Positions 50,801 to 61,809 of a stretch of DNA of 64,000 nt are shown here, one piece after another. The DNA comes from Pelodera strongyloides (Eukaryota > Nematoda > Chromadorea > Rhabditida > Rhabditidae): the NCBI GenBank assembly GCA_036852015.1, contig JAANDG010000556.1:1-64000 (forward strand). The letters are read 5' to 3'. The position numbers were made by a program, and so were the translations under genes. The notes under the pieces are model-generated. The model worked only from the letters and a program-made list of their open reading frames with translations, ran no database searches and was not told where the DNA came from. Numbering within the stretch: position 1 is the stretch's first letter; each line of letters begins with the position of its first letter.

Positions 50801-53800
50801 ATCATGTTAGTCTTAATGGTCAATATAATACCAGTACTAAACAGAATACGGGATAAGAAGGTAAACTATATAAGTTCAGGTTGTAAAGGTGGAGCCGCCA
50901 GAGCAGATCAAGCAGGTGAAGCGGGAGATCACTCCCGAAGTACGTGAGGAGGAGGGAAATGAGAGTCCCGCTCAAGAGGAAGAGGAGCAGCCACAAGAGA
51001 GTTTCTTGCCTCAGAGGTTGGCCATCTTATATATTGTAGACCTAATTACTTAAGTACATTGTTACAGTGCTAAAATTAATCACACATTGTTATTGATGGA
51101 ACGATTTTTTGCTTTTGGGCTGCGATTGGGTTTTTGTTGCCGGTGTTATGGTTACCTACGTTATAGAACATTAATATATTTGAATATTTATTATACTCAT
51201 TAACAGAGCGCAACGCCGTGGCATGATATTGGTCGTTATTCTCAGCCGTTTGTACTTTGTCCGTTCATTTGCGTAATCGTGTTTATTGAAGGTTCTTCGA
51301 CCTGCTGAAGAATAAACCAGTGGAAGAAAAGGAAAAACGGGTCGATGTACTTACGTTCCCCATTAATTCGGTGACCGATGTGGCTATTATACTACAACAT
51401 GATCTCTCAGCACGTGAGTCGTTTCTCGTATGTCCATTTGCGTGAGCTAGAGCTCTGTCATATCTTAAGGCATCACTCATCCACTGAGCACAAAGAAGAT
51501 ATGTTTCTTGAAATGTTGCATCGCATCAATAACCGCAATGGATTTTTTTGTGCCCGTATTTCAACTACACATAAGAGTGTAGCAACGTTGCTGCTCCCTA
51601 TTGCCTATTTAGGATGTTGTTTATTTGCAGCCGAAGTGCAGACCGTTATCAAGCGCTTCTTTGCGCAACAGAACAAAACGAATCAGGACATTGAAATTGT
51701 GAGGCGGTTATGCCAGCAGCAGATCAGCATGAAGAAGCAGTGAGTTTTATTTTGTGTTTGTAAGGTAAATATAAAGGCATATACGCTAGAAATATGTGTG
51801 ATGCGTTAAATTCATATCAGCAAGGATTTATAAACATTGTTGACCTTGTTCCAATTAATCAATTCGTGCAGTTTACATCTTAGTGCGACTTGATCTTTAG
51901 TTATCCAGTTTACTTTGATTACTTGCAGGAAGCGCTCGCTTCTACGCAAAGATGTGGGTGGCTTACCGGGATCTGCACAGCCAGGTTCTTCCAAAGAAAA
52001 CGACGGAGAACAGCCATCTACATCTGCGGATTCAATTGTAAGTTGGCTTGTAAAATCTCCTTAATCTTGTCGTTTTCTCGAGTTCTGGTGGAATTATCCA
52101 ATTACCGTAATCAGTTTTCTCGAAACCGATTACATTTATGTGTGACAGGTTTTCACATGATCGGCGTTCTAATTATAGTTTATGATCTGAATTTATATTA
52201 AAATTACGGTAATTTTATTTTATTGTTTTTTTTTAGAATGAAAAACGCTTGGAAATGGCATTCGGCGTCGATGATTTTGACACGGGAAATGCCTCTTTTG
52301 CTGATGGATCTATGGCCGATTTCTTTGGACAAATGGTTGGTGATGAGCTTGACTTACTGTTTGAAGTACCATCGCGGTGCCGTGGTGCGTTTAAAGTACC
52401 ATCGTGGTACCGTGGTGCGTTTGAGGTACCATCACTGTACCCTTGTGCGTTTGAGGTACCATCACTGTACCCTTGTGCGTTTGAGGTACAATCACTGTAC
52501 CGTGGTGTGTTTTTTTTTGTACCGTGTACCGTAAACCGTAGTGTAAAGTAGTAATGTATTAAGCTGTGTCGTAGTGCACTTGAGTTGTTTTAGTGGTACC
52601 GTAATGCAGAGCGCAGGGTAGTACAGCTGTACATCATTATATGTTTGTTCTTTTATTCTCCTAGTATATGTCTCGAACTTGGCAGTCTTGAAAGGCAGTA
52701 AGATACTTTCTTCTCTAGTTGAATTGTTGAATACTTTATCTAGCTTCAGAGTCGTGATATGAACCGAGCGGAGGAAGGATCACAGGATACGTCAAGGAAT
52801 TCAGATGATCAGGTGTCAATTTTTTTTATTTGCAGGTATTACGCGGGTAGCATTATATTTGCTCGATATTCAATCACTACGCGAACATGTGACTTAAAAT
52901 CAGCATGTAATGCACTTTTATGACTGTTTTGCCCTGTCCAAGTATGCGATTCGCACTTGCGAAAATGACAAATGCCTGTCCATGTTCGAGTCAATGTAAA
53001 TGACAAGGTCCCGCAGCGATTTTGCATCTAGTATGGATCTATTTCAAAATAGTACGGATCTGATATACTTTCGTTGCGGGACTATGTCAAACGCGTCATT
53101 CGCATGGGTTACGGTAGACATTTGACATTTGACGTTCATGTAAAATGGCCTGAACATGGACAGGCATTTGTCATTTTCGCAAGTGCGAATCGCAAACATG
53201 GACAGGGCATTAGACTCTCGAACTCGATTAGCATTGCCATATAGTGAGGGAAGACCTTGCGTACTGATCTTCCATTAGCGCCTAGTCGAAATATCGTCTT
53301 TGAAACATTTACATATTCATATATCTGAAACATTTGCATCTTCATGTCTCTGAAACATTTGCATATTCATAGTTTAGAATGTACACACTGCTGTTTCTGC
53401 GTCGTCGTCTATCGGTGATTTGAATAATTTGTCAGAATCCAGGCGACCTCAATCCAGTACATCTGAAGACATTGACGGTTAGAGTTTTGAAATTACTGAA
53501 GTTTATAAATGTTTGGATGGGCCGATGTTCTTTATTAATGCCACAGGTTCCATTTGAATTTGTAAGCTGAAATGTCGTTACGTAATTGCTCGGTTTGGCA
53601 ACTTTTTGTGATACCTCGTTAAAAAGTATTTAATGCTATTTGTAATGTTCGCTGTGTTATTTTTCGTGAACTTTTTCAGCTACCAGAGAGCAGTTCTGAA
53701 GCTAAGTTACTAAGTGATTCGAGTTTACAGCTACAAAATAATTGCTTGATTCGGTCAGGTTGTCCAATGGAGTTCGATGCCGATTACGAGGAAAGGCTGA

Positions 53801-56800
53801 ACAACTACAATCCCTTACTACTGGGACTGCCCCCGCCGCCCCCGCAGCCCCCGGCACTGGGAATAAGGAATGAACACGCTGCCCAAGTGGGCATTGGATC
53901 GTCTCACCCAGCTGACCCGGCCCCGCCCCCACCTCCCGTGTCCATGGTATGCTTATCTGGGAATACTGGAGTATTATATATGTTATTAGTTATATGTCAG
54001 CTAGAGAACAATGCTTGTTCATTCATTTGCTGGGCCGTTACCAATGTTTTTAAATACACATTTTGAATTATCTTGAGATTTTATTTTCCTTGGGTGTTAT
54101 TTAGGAAGCTGTTATGCTTGTCCAGAGGCCATATTCACCAGATTCACCACTCCGGATCCCTCGGGGAAATATTCCCTGGGGACAGAAAATAGCATTCTAA
54201 AGTGAGACACGCAGAGAAAAGGACGGGGAATTCCCCATGGGGAATCGAGTGGTGAATATGGCCTCTGATCTATACACAAATAGACATTACTTACTGCGGA
54301 ATCCCTCTATTTTTGCCATCTAATTGAGTGGTTTGGGGTTTTGATTCTTGTATTTCTGGGAGTCTGGGTGTCAAGTACATTCGATTTCTCAAAAACTGTG
54401 TTATTTGACCTGTATGATTTAGGCTGGTCCACTCTCCTCGCTCCTCAGTGCCCCGGCTCCACCCCCTCCCCCGCCAATCGATGATATGTCGCGGATTCCC
54501 ACCCCGCCCATGCCACCCCCGCAACAGAAACAGAATATTCCGCCGCCTTCGGGTGTTGGATCGGATAATAGAAAGGGTAAGACATAATTGAGGTTAAAAG
54601 TCTAACAACGAGGAAATCACTATTCAAATAGCGCGTTGGGTAGTGATACTAATACCTTGTGGCGACCGACATGTGTAAGGTGATATGACATTCTGCATAT
54701 CAGACGACAGCTTTTTTTAGTTCCACCGTCGGCTGTCCGTTTCCGCTGTGTATAATAAGATATTGTTGTGTACAGTCGTGCAGTGTTTTGTTTAGTGTTA
54801 TATTATGCTTGCAGAAGATCTCTCAATGCCTCTGCCCCCGCCTCCTCCCGGTCTACCCCCTCAGTCGATGTCATCTACAGTACCCAACTGGACACAGGCC
54901 CCGCCCCCACCGCCCAGTTTTACGCATTCGCCTGGAATGTTTGGTAGGTAGAGCTTTTGCTTTGTTTGTAAAGAGTAGAGTGAATGAATGCAATTGTATG
55001 AAACTGGTATGTTGTTATTGGTTCTCATCTACTTCAGTTGTGTAAACTTCTTACTGCACAAATTAAGGGAGTTTAACTTGGTGTTACGGTAATTTATTAT
55101 TTGCTGTTGAAGTCCACTGTTTTCTTTCAGCCACCCAACACCCGATGCCGATTGGTCTCTCCAACCTGGAATTTGCACCTCCTGGGCCTCCTCCGCCGCC
55201 CCCGCCACCTCCACCCACTGGTAAGCTTTTTCCATTTTTTTCATCTCAACGCTAACGCCGGGCATGGGTTGGCTTGTTGACCGTTGGGTCTTTAAAGCGA
55301 AATACCGGCCGTTTCTTGAAACGCAGCGTGGACGCCTGCATGCTTATGCAGCTTATGCAAATGAACATAAATTAGAATAAAAAATCCAGCTAAATTCGAG
55401 TAAATTAGCATAAATACGTACGCGTTCAGTTGTCCCACGATGCGTTTCAGAAACCGGCAGGTATTTCGCTTTAAAGGCCGTCAAAATGAAATGTGATCAT
55501 GTATTCGATGGATTAATATGAATGCTCATAATATACCTTTCTTATACCTTGTAGAGTAGATCAAATTACTACATTCGAAGGGATTTCTAAACATTCCGCA
55601 GTACGCTCGATGAGAAAATATTATTTTCCTTATATTCTGCAGGGTCCTCGGCAGAAGGCAACGGTGCCGAATCGCAACGGGACATTCCAATGAACATCTC
55701 GACCGACAGTTCCCCGGAAAGGGAGGATTCACCCTCGCCTTCGACGGCATACGAACTCGACACGTCGAATCAAGTTCCCACGGGTGCTCCCACGAATATG
55801 AGCACTGCTGAAGGAGGTATGGTCTTTGTTCTTTTTGTCTTTATTTTGTATTTTGAAGTGTCGGTCGTTTTTGTTGCCATTTCGTGTACCAGTTGCCCAT
55901 GCGTTAATTAGCGTAATTGTAAAAATTCGGGTACAATCAGTTTTGTGTGAGAGTGAGAGATGTGTGTGGTCCTGATCTCATGAATTTAGCACCTCCCACC
56001 TCGAACATTTTAATATAGAAATTTTTACTGATGAGACAGTGCTTTCGTGATGTTGATATCAAATACATACACATTTTAAATATGAAAATATCGTCTCTCT
56101 TATCTGGGCTGCGTCGCTATTATGTCCTGATTTGTTTATGCTTATTTGTTTTTCTCAGACTGGCCCGACTGGACGGACACATCGGAACCGAGCACTTCGG
56201 CCGAACCTTTTGGAGCTTTTGGGAACAGGATGCCTCCTGCCCACGAATTTCCACCACCGGGACCTTCTCCCCACGGACAACGGGAACCACCGCAGGGACC
56301 ACGGCAGGGAATGGGCTTCCCACCCGTGAGACCTCTATTTGAGGAGAAACAACAGACACCAAAATCTGGCAAGAAGGGAAAAGGAGGAGGTATGGCATAA
56401 CCTTTTTTTCTTATTTCACATTAAGGTACCCGAGAAAAGAGGTCTCGTATACGTTGATGATCTAATCGATGAATAATTTTTTTTACAAAACTAAGTATAC
56501 CATGCATATGTGGCATACAAAAACCAAAGTGGATAGTTACGGAAAATAAGACAACAAATTAAGCCTTCAATATGTTCAGTCCATTATTTTCAGGAGGTGT
56601 TAATGCCAACATGGTACCATTGGGCACTCCTCGCTTAGTCGGTGCAAGAGGGCCACAACAAGTTCCAGGACCAGTTGTTCCGCCTCGGCAGTTGACTCCG
56701 CCCTCACTTATGGGAAATACGCCGGGTGGTGGCCCAGGTTCACAACCACCGACGGGTCCTCCGTTTGGACGGCACCCACAAGGTGCCCCACCCTCTTTAC

Positions 56801-57970
56801 TACAAGGACCACCGGGAGGACCTCCGATGAATCAGCAAGGCTTCCAGAATGGAAGACCAGACCATCCAGGTGCGATAGATTCAGGGGTTTTATGTGTCCG
56901 TTTTTAAGATACACTATCTTAGAATGTAGAGTTCCTAATTTACAAAAGAAAAGGTTAACGTTGAAAAATGTGACTTTGCAAAAGGCATGCGCAATGCTTA
57001 AGCGTCTTGGGCGCGTGTCTAATGTGATGTACGTAGAAATGTATGGTACAAGATACTGCTTCACATGGTTAGCGTGTCCTGTTCACTCCGGAATTCTGAA
57101 ACAATTCTCGTTTCAGGCTTTGCGAACTCCGGTCCGGGTCCATGGCCTCCTTCTGGAGGTGGAGGCCCCATGAGGTGTGGTGGCCCTCCTCCACTAATGG
57201 GCGGCGGCGGCCCTCCTCCCGGTCCACTTATGGGTGGCCCACCCGGCCCAATGATGGGACATCCCGGCGGACCTACCGGACCTCCAATGGGCTTCCCTGG
57301 TTCTGGACGAGGATTCCCACCTCCTTCTTTCAACGGGCCACCCGATCGGCAATTCTTCCCAACTTCTGGACCGTTCGGTCCTGGTCCCTGTGGTCCACCA
57401 CCCGGACCCGGACGGGGAGGCTTTGGAGGACCGCCCGGGAGAGGACGAGGAGTTCCGTTCGGTGGTCCACCCGGTCCACCGAATATTCGCGGAAGATCGG
57501 GTGAGCATTGCTTGTAATTTATTTTAAATGCCCTTGTATAGCCTCGAAAATAAATGCTTAAAGCGAAACATCGTTTGGTTTTTGAAAGCACCGTGAACAA
57601 CTGAATTTTTTACTTATTTATGCTAACTTACTCGAAGTTAGCTCGGTTTTTTATTCTAATTTACGTTCATTTGCATAAGCTGGATAAGAATGCTGGCGTA
57701 CTCGATGCGTTTCATAAACCGGCCAGTATTTCGCTTTAAAAAAGAAGTAAGATCTCTAGCTAGCCTTATGCGTGTGGTTTTGCAGTATTTGTAAGCATAG
57801 TCAGTATCGTGTCGGTGCGTGTATCCTTGGTCTTTAGGCTATTTTGTGCTTTGTGATTTCTCGTGTACACTCCAACTAGAGACCTAGCCTTAGTTATTTT
57901 TTAACAAGTTAATTATTTTTGTATTCCAGGTCCACCGCCGTCGTTCCTGAATGGAGGTGGAGGTTGGTAG
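35847..57970 (+). CDS. PHF3/DIDO1-type transcription regulator with TFIIS central and SPOC domains
   Basis: 54 exons join in a single unbroken frame: 35847-35857, 36034-36143, 36571-36650, 36869-36919, 37183-37237, 37764-37923, and so on to 57930-57970 (stop TAG), about 2,086 residues. PHF3/DIDO1 proteins bind elongating RNA polymerase II. Domain order: an acidic/basic N-terminus with Lys-rich stretches (about 80-250); a possible zinc site CVIC..YCSEDC (about 364-391); a TFIIS central domain (FSCRKTLADQLLKR, KYKRWVKAFISAVGSIRNK, FFVRVVTGDLTIAKLVTLAP; about 490-610); DTTLEHGSHLFDNRCKICK (about 678-696), a hallmark of this family; an RS/RE-rich linker; a SPOC domain from PVWKGLLIWG (about 924-1065); two copies of a helical module (1154-1398); then Pro-rich and Gly/Pro-rich tails ending FLNGGGGW. 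No PHD finger or TFIIS N-terminal domain is seen. Confidence 0.88.
37121..37152. repeat. TTTG/TTCG tetranucleotide repeat
   Basis: About seven tetranucleotide units in an intron of the PHF3/DIDO1-like gene. Confidence 0.9.
37566..37750. mobile_element. MITE of the ACCGGCCGG family
   Basis: The ends TTAAAGCGAAACACCGGCCG and the complement of CGGCCGCTATTTCGCTCTAA. It has the family boxes GTAGACCAGCATTCTTATGC and GGATTCAGTTGTCCACGA. It ends 13 bases before the acceptor of an exon starting at 37764. Confidence 0.85.
39794..39856. repeat. Perfect palindrome upstream of an exon
   Basis: 27 bases from AAACAGAGTTCACACAAACA pair with their complement ending at 39856 across an 8-base loop. It is followed directly by the polypyrimidine tract and acceptor of the exon at 39885. 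Confidence 0.85.
42113..43723 (+). other. TFIIS central domain region of the PHF3/DIDO1-like gene
   Basis: Exons 42113-42219, 42503-42584, 43218-43298 and 43582-43723 encode the three-helix TFIIS M domain. The family landmarks RK.L...L, KYK...R, G.(L/I)RNK and RV..G.(L/I)....L..(M/L)..EE(L/V) are all present (SIRNKGFFVRVVTGDLTIAK). In TFIIS and its relatives this domain contacts the RNA polymerase II jaw. The SINE at 42745-43152 sits in the second of these introns. Confidence 0.85.
42745..43152 (+). mobile_element. tRNA-derived SINE, copy 2, with target-site duplication
   Basis: It matches 23922-24332 over its whole length with scattered substitutions. It keeps the hairpin head, an A box (TAGTTCAACTGGTAGAGC), CTGTGAA, a B box (GGTTCGAATC) and the CTCCTTTATATAATAAG tail. 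ATTACTTA flanks both sides (about 42737-42744 and 43153-43160), the target duplication expected of LINE-assisted insertion. It lies in an intron of the PHF3/DIDO1-like gene, same strand. Confidence 0.82.
43886..44177. mobile_element. MITE with GGGGTTTCCATGTATGCGAT termini, copy 1
   Basis: The termini GGGGTTTCCATGTATGCGAT and its complement flank arms containing GCACTTGCGAAAATGACAAA and a centre with repeated ATAGATCCGTACTATTT. A second copy is at 52929-53212 and a decayed relative at about 46575-46810. Confidence 0.82.
47420..48988 (+). other. SPOC domain region of the PHF3/DIDO1-like gene
   Basis: Exon ends and exons 47249-47442, 47606-47703, 47841-47940, 48349-48498 and 48826-48988. The reading VWKGLLIWG opens the beta-barrel; NILGELGQQYTQDAFVVFQV and DHFCVFFALKF are core strands, and FLFPRNAPSIP is near the end. 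In PHF3 the SPOC domain reads phosphoserine-2 marks on the polymerase CTD. The fold assignment rests on position and hydrophobic pattern rather than high identity. Confidence 0.65.
48047..48195. mobile_element. Chimeric MITE: left half of one family, right half of another
   Basis: The left end TTAAAGCGAAATGCTAGCCC belongs to the family at 25048. The right end (GATGCGTTTCAAAAACCGGC, then CGGTATATCGCTTTAA) belongs to the family at 14133. The join lies near 48135-48160 at the shared GTGGACGATGC-like box. Confidence 0.75.
49424..49465. repeat. TTATTGTTAGGCTTAGCC 18-bp tandem repeat
   Basis: About two and a half copies in an intron of the PHF3/DIDO1-like gene. Confidence 0.85.
50081..51739 (+). 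other. Duplicated helical module behind the SPOC domain
   Basis: Exons 50081-50190 plus 50442-50596 encode module 1 (YPIYGVDDVARFLKHDVSVG, then VIVKRFLNIPNRTAADMDVV). Exons 51292-51413 plus 51631-51739 encode module 2 (FPINSVTDVAIILQHDLSAP, then VIKRFFAQQNKTNQDIEIVR, RLCQQQI). They align without gaps over about 55 residues. The flanking intron (phase 2, after L..R) and internal intron (phase 1, after HD.S) fall at the same places in both. Confidence 0.85.
52366..52512. repeat. 30-bp minisatellite in an intron
   Basis: About five copies of a unit like GAGGTACCATCACTGTACCC plus TTGTGCGTTT, beginning about 30 bases after a splice donor of the PHF3/DIDO1-like gene. It stays open in frame, so retention of this intron would add a repetitive peptide. 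Confidence 0.9.
52929..53212. mobile_element. MITE with CATGTATGCGATTCGC-type termini, copy 2
   Basis: It shares arms with 43886-44177 (GTATGCGATTCGCACTTGCG at the left, the complement at the right). The centre, with ATGGATCTATTTCAAAATAG, is in the opposite orientation relative to copy 1. Confidence 0.8.
54123..54268. mobile_element. MITE of the GAGGCCATATTCACCA family
   Basis: The ends CAGAGGCCATATTCACCAGA and the complement of GTGGTGAATATGGCCTCTG. It matches 14781-14925 closely (GGGGACAGAAAATAGCATTC). Intronic. Confidence 0.82.
55292..55475. mobile_element. MITE of the ACCGGCCGG family
   Basis: The ends TTAAAGCGAAATACCGGCCG and the complement of CGGCAGGTATTTCGCTTTAA, about 184 bases. Intronic. 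Confidence 0.87.
57558..57740. mobile_element. MITE of the ACCGGCCGG family
   Basis: Begins TTAAAGCGAAACATCGTTTG and ends GGCCAGTATTTCGCTTTAA. It carries the GTTCATTTGCATAAGC and GTGAACAACTGAA boxes in the arrangement opposite to the 55292 copy. It lies in the intron before the last short exon. Confidence 0.83.
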
Positions 57971-60003
57971 TACTGTATCAAGTATTCAAATATTTATATT
58001 TCCCGCCAAATGATCTCCTGAACTGCATGAAACTAAAAGAATACTGTAGTAATGAGAAAACAGTGCTCATATTATTTGTTGTTTGTTATTGTTGTGAAAA
58101 CCCATTTGCACTATAAGTGTACATTGTTCATTGTTGTACTGTTGTTTGATGGATGTTGCTTTGTGTTGCTTGAAATTAGAAATTAGGGTCTGGGCGTTCT
58201 ACTGGTAGTAGTACTATGCTTTCTTGCTTGCAATGCTTGCACTTTTCATTTTAGTTTGTCGCAGTATTGTAGTTTGTTGGTACCCATCTTCTTTGATATT
58301 TGTAGTTTGTAAGTAGATACAATGTGCGAAGTTGCGGACGATGAAGCATATGTATGGTAGTATGATGGTAAAAATCTGTTACCGGTTAATGCTAAGTACC
58401 GTATCCGGGACTTGAGCGTGTAATGTTTGTTGTGTATATGAGGCTGGTATCTAGTGGGCGTCGTCGACTAAACACAAAGAAAACAATTTACCTGGACTAA
58501 TTTTGTAGTGTAGGTTATAGGACCATACCTTCGATTTTAGTTTTGTCTTTCCGGTGAATATGAATTATTAATTACTGGGAAGCTTTTGAAATTTGCACAA
58601 TAGGGAACTTGTTCTTCATATGATGATCTTCCATTTCTTGTTTTCTGAAACTGGCGATTGATTCATTTATTGTTGGTTCTGGCTTCTATTAGCCAGGTTT
58701 TATAAGATTTGATAAGTATACTTAATAAAAAATGGTGGAATTGATAGAATAATGGTTATGATGATAGTGGTAGATTTTCTTCCTTTTATTGCTGAGACTT
58801 ATACCGCTTTTTTATCATTTTTACTGTTTTTCTTAGTTTTTACGATTGTTTTTCATCCTTTCTTGTTGTATTCCCATTTCGTTATTTACATATGAGTATA
58901 TATAAAAAGGTTTATTAGTTATGTGTTGGTGTCTGTGGTTGGTGAAAAGGTAGGAGAAGTATTATTATATTCTTTACGTTTATGGGGGTTCCAAGTATCC
59001 AAAAATTCGGTGTGATTCTGTCAATATTACCGTATTTCTACACGAACCTTGCATATATAATGTGAAAAAATAAAAAATTTTCTCGTGTGGTTCTAAAATA
59101 CGGTAAATTTGCAACATACTTCGAAACCCCATTAAGTTTAAGATGGCATGTAGTCGGTGGGATTTGTTTACGGATTCTGATAGCATGTTTATGTACGCTA
59201 GGTGATAAATACTTTGCGTAATAAGTACCAACAACATGAGAAACGTCGCGCATGAAATAAGTTACAGTGCGACGGAACAAATTCGCGCGAAATGTGTGCA
59301 ATTCTTGTTGGCGCACTTGTAGCTTACCCTTTCCAGGTATTCCAACTTCTTTCGATATGCGTGTTTCCGTCGCACTAATTTAAAACATAGAGGTTCGGTA
59401 CGGTAGCGATTATCAGTTGGGAGGTTTACAATAAGGGATCGAGCACGCGAACTTCTCCTGTTAGTGAGAGAATTATAGGCTGGGTGGATGTTTGCATGTT
59501 TTATGTTGTTTTGTATTGAACTAACACTGGGCGTAATGTTCCTTTGTTTGCTAGTAATTCTCATGATGTGACATTGTGGCTAGAAAAACTGTTATTTGTT
59601 AGGTCAAAGTTGAACTAATTTCTGAACTAAATGATGGAGGAGGATCGTATTTAAGAAAACTTGTTTTCAATGGTTGGGAGTAAAAACTACTTCGGTGTAT
59701 CTTATGATTTCTATGTTTAGATGACCCATGGGGATTTGGCACGCAAAGGCCGACAGGTATTGTTTGGTTTTTTCATATAATTATTCTACGAGTGTGATTG
59801 AATAGGTGGTGGATTTAGGAGAAGTAACTTAGCGAACATCAAGGAATTTCTAGGTCCCTAGTTTTATTAGCTCGACCTATCAGCTTTAAAGGAAATCTTG
59901 TTTAACGCAGTTACTGTATAAGTTAAATAAGGGTTTACTGTATAAATGTTGTTTTACAGGAAGCTGTCCCCCACAAGAAAACGCAAATCATTTCTATGAT
60001 TGA
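57930..60003 (+). CDS. Alternative C-terminal exons of the PHF3/DIDO1-like gene
   Basis: If the donor GTTGGT at 57963 is used instead of reading to the TAG at 57970, frame continues through 59721-59756 and 59960-60003. The new tail reads DDPWGFGTQRPTGSCPPQEN and then ANHFYD before TGA at 60001. Both small exons have good acceptors (CTATGTTTAG, GTTTTACAG) and matching phases, and the DPWGF segment is protein-like. The main form would be 24 residues shorter. Which tail is used needs transcript data. Confidence 0.6.
58984..59137. mobile_element. TIR element of the GGGGTTCCAAGTAT family
   Basis: It starts GGGGTTCCAAGTATCCAAAA and ends CATACTTCGAAACCCC. It carries GGTGTGATTCTGTCAA and TCTCGTGTGGTTC, the complements of boxes at 11123-11280. 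Inside the alternative last intron. Confidence 0.7.
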
Positions 60004-61224
60004 ATGTACACATGTTGAATTATTTTAGTAAACTATTTCAAATGAGCTATTATTGCAAGTGATCTGATAGTACATTTTATCTGTCATATAGTGTACAATC
60101 TTAAGGTCTCATTAATTCATTAAAAATTTTGCATATCCTTATTTTTCAAGTTTCTGTTTATTAGTTACGATAATTATAAAGGAGGTATAGGGAGACAGAG
60201 CTTTTACGTTTTCATAGTTGGTTTAATATTTTCTGTATATTTATTGTATTTATTGCTTTCATACCAATATTTGATGACTTATTAATTATCTGTCTTGTCT
60301 GCCCAACTCTCGCAAAAATTTGTGCCAGCCTCCTGTGGCGTTTCATTTTTATTACTTTTTGTTTATGTTTATTCGCACGGTAAATCAGAGGAAATATTTA
60401 AATTTGCTGCATTTTAGATAGATTCAATTACTACAATATCGATTGTTTTATGTTTTGTTCTCAACCGCATGTGTTCTTGTTTGATTTTATATATAAATAG
60501 TTATTTTTATTTATGTGTTAGCTTGTATTGGCTCGTTGAATAAGGGACATTAAATCGTAGGAAAAGGGAATGAAGACGTATTGGCTCTGCGAAATAATGT
60601 TATGGAATAAGTGTAATACTTGCTGGAGATTATATGAGTTTTGACGGTACGCTATTACTATTATGATCACAATGATATCACAGCTTGATCGAAATGGAGC
60701 TTAGAATTAGCATATGTACGAAGCATCGCAACAAAAAATAGGAATCAGTGTTATGGATACGATAATTAGAACGAAACATAAATGGTGCTAGTTAGAAGTA
60801 GTGTCGCTTGGAGTGGAGTTGAGCTTCTCGCAACACCCGTATGCGGAACAAAAAACGGGTGGGCCCAAACGACCCATTTCGGGTCTACTATGGACGGCGC
60901 ACGGCCCCAAAGTGGGCGTAAGGTAGACGTGAATATGGAGATCTTCAGTTTCTGTACGCCTACATCCGGCATACAACGCGCGCACAACAGACACACCAGC
61001 CGCCCACCTTTGTGTCAGCCAAAAACGGGGTGCGGGGACCTCAAAACAATGTGTTCCTCAATTGCTGAATTAATTACTTGATAGCGACAGTGGTAAGTAA
61101 ACCTGTGTATTTTGCCGACCATCGTTTTGGAGTTATTTCACTCGCAGAGATTGGTCCAAGTTATAGTTGACAATGTTCCAAGATAATTAATTGAGCTTGC
61201 AACTTCAGATATAGATAAAATACA
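60004..61224. other. Intergenic region after the PHF3/DIDO1-like gene
   Basis: AT-rich DNA except for a denser stretch at about 60780-61040, which has ORFs on both strands but no protein-like pattern that I recognise. No RNA gene seen. Confidence 0.45.
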
Positions 61225-61394
61225 ATGTAAGTGCAAGCAATTGCAAGCAGTCACAGTTTCTGTTTATTCACGGCAAACTTGAACAATGTCCATTCTGTGT
61301 GCACTGTCCCATTTGCAAACATAAAGGAAAAGTATAAAAGAGTTCCCAATGATTGGAACTGCACTTCACAGTCAACAACTACTCTCAATATACA

Positions 61395-61759
61395 ATGATC
61401 GCCAAGATGTAAGTTTTGTACATATTCTATCTAGATCGTGCTTTAACTTCTATAAAGTATATTGACTTTAGTTAAAACATTGTTCCAACCTATAAGTTCT
61501 CGAATAAGTATGCAGTTTCCCCCGCTTGGCTTGCGTGCTTTCCGTCTCGGTAGCTGATGCTCAATACTATGCCGGTTATGCTCCCGCTTACGGATACGCC
61601 TATCCTTCTGCCTACTACGGAGCTTACTCCCCATCATACGGATACGCTGCTGCCTACCCCGCCTACTATGGATGGGGATCGAACAAGGGAGGAGCTCAGG
61701 GAGCTGCTCCCCAAGGTGGTGCTCCCCGAAGTGGACTTCTCAATGAGCAGAAGAACTAA
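61395..61759 (+). CDS. Small secreted Tyr/Gly/Ala-rich protein, copy 2
   Basis: Two exons, 61395-61408 and 61516-61759, give 85 residues. The mature region is identical in protein sequence to copy 1 at 32668-33051 and differs at only a few silent bases. The signal peptide is changed: a 6-base in-frame deletion plus substitutions turn FAIAALACVLS into FPRLACVLS, giving MIAKIFPRLACVLSVSVADA. It should still be hydrophobic enough for secretion but is weaker. The duplicated block extends from about 61225 to 61800 and includes the TATA-like AGTATAAAAG and the AATAAA near 61805. Confidence 0.88.
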
Positions 61760-61809
61760 ATGGGGAAAGACGATGAAATGACTGTACAAAGCGAATTTTT
61801 ACAAATAAA

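Noticed and set aside
60766..61081. ORFs on both strands after the PHF3/DIDO1-like gene
   Set aside because: Neither strand shows a domain, signal peptide or splice partner; coding potential could not be supported.
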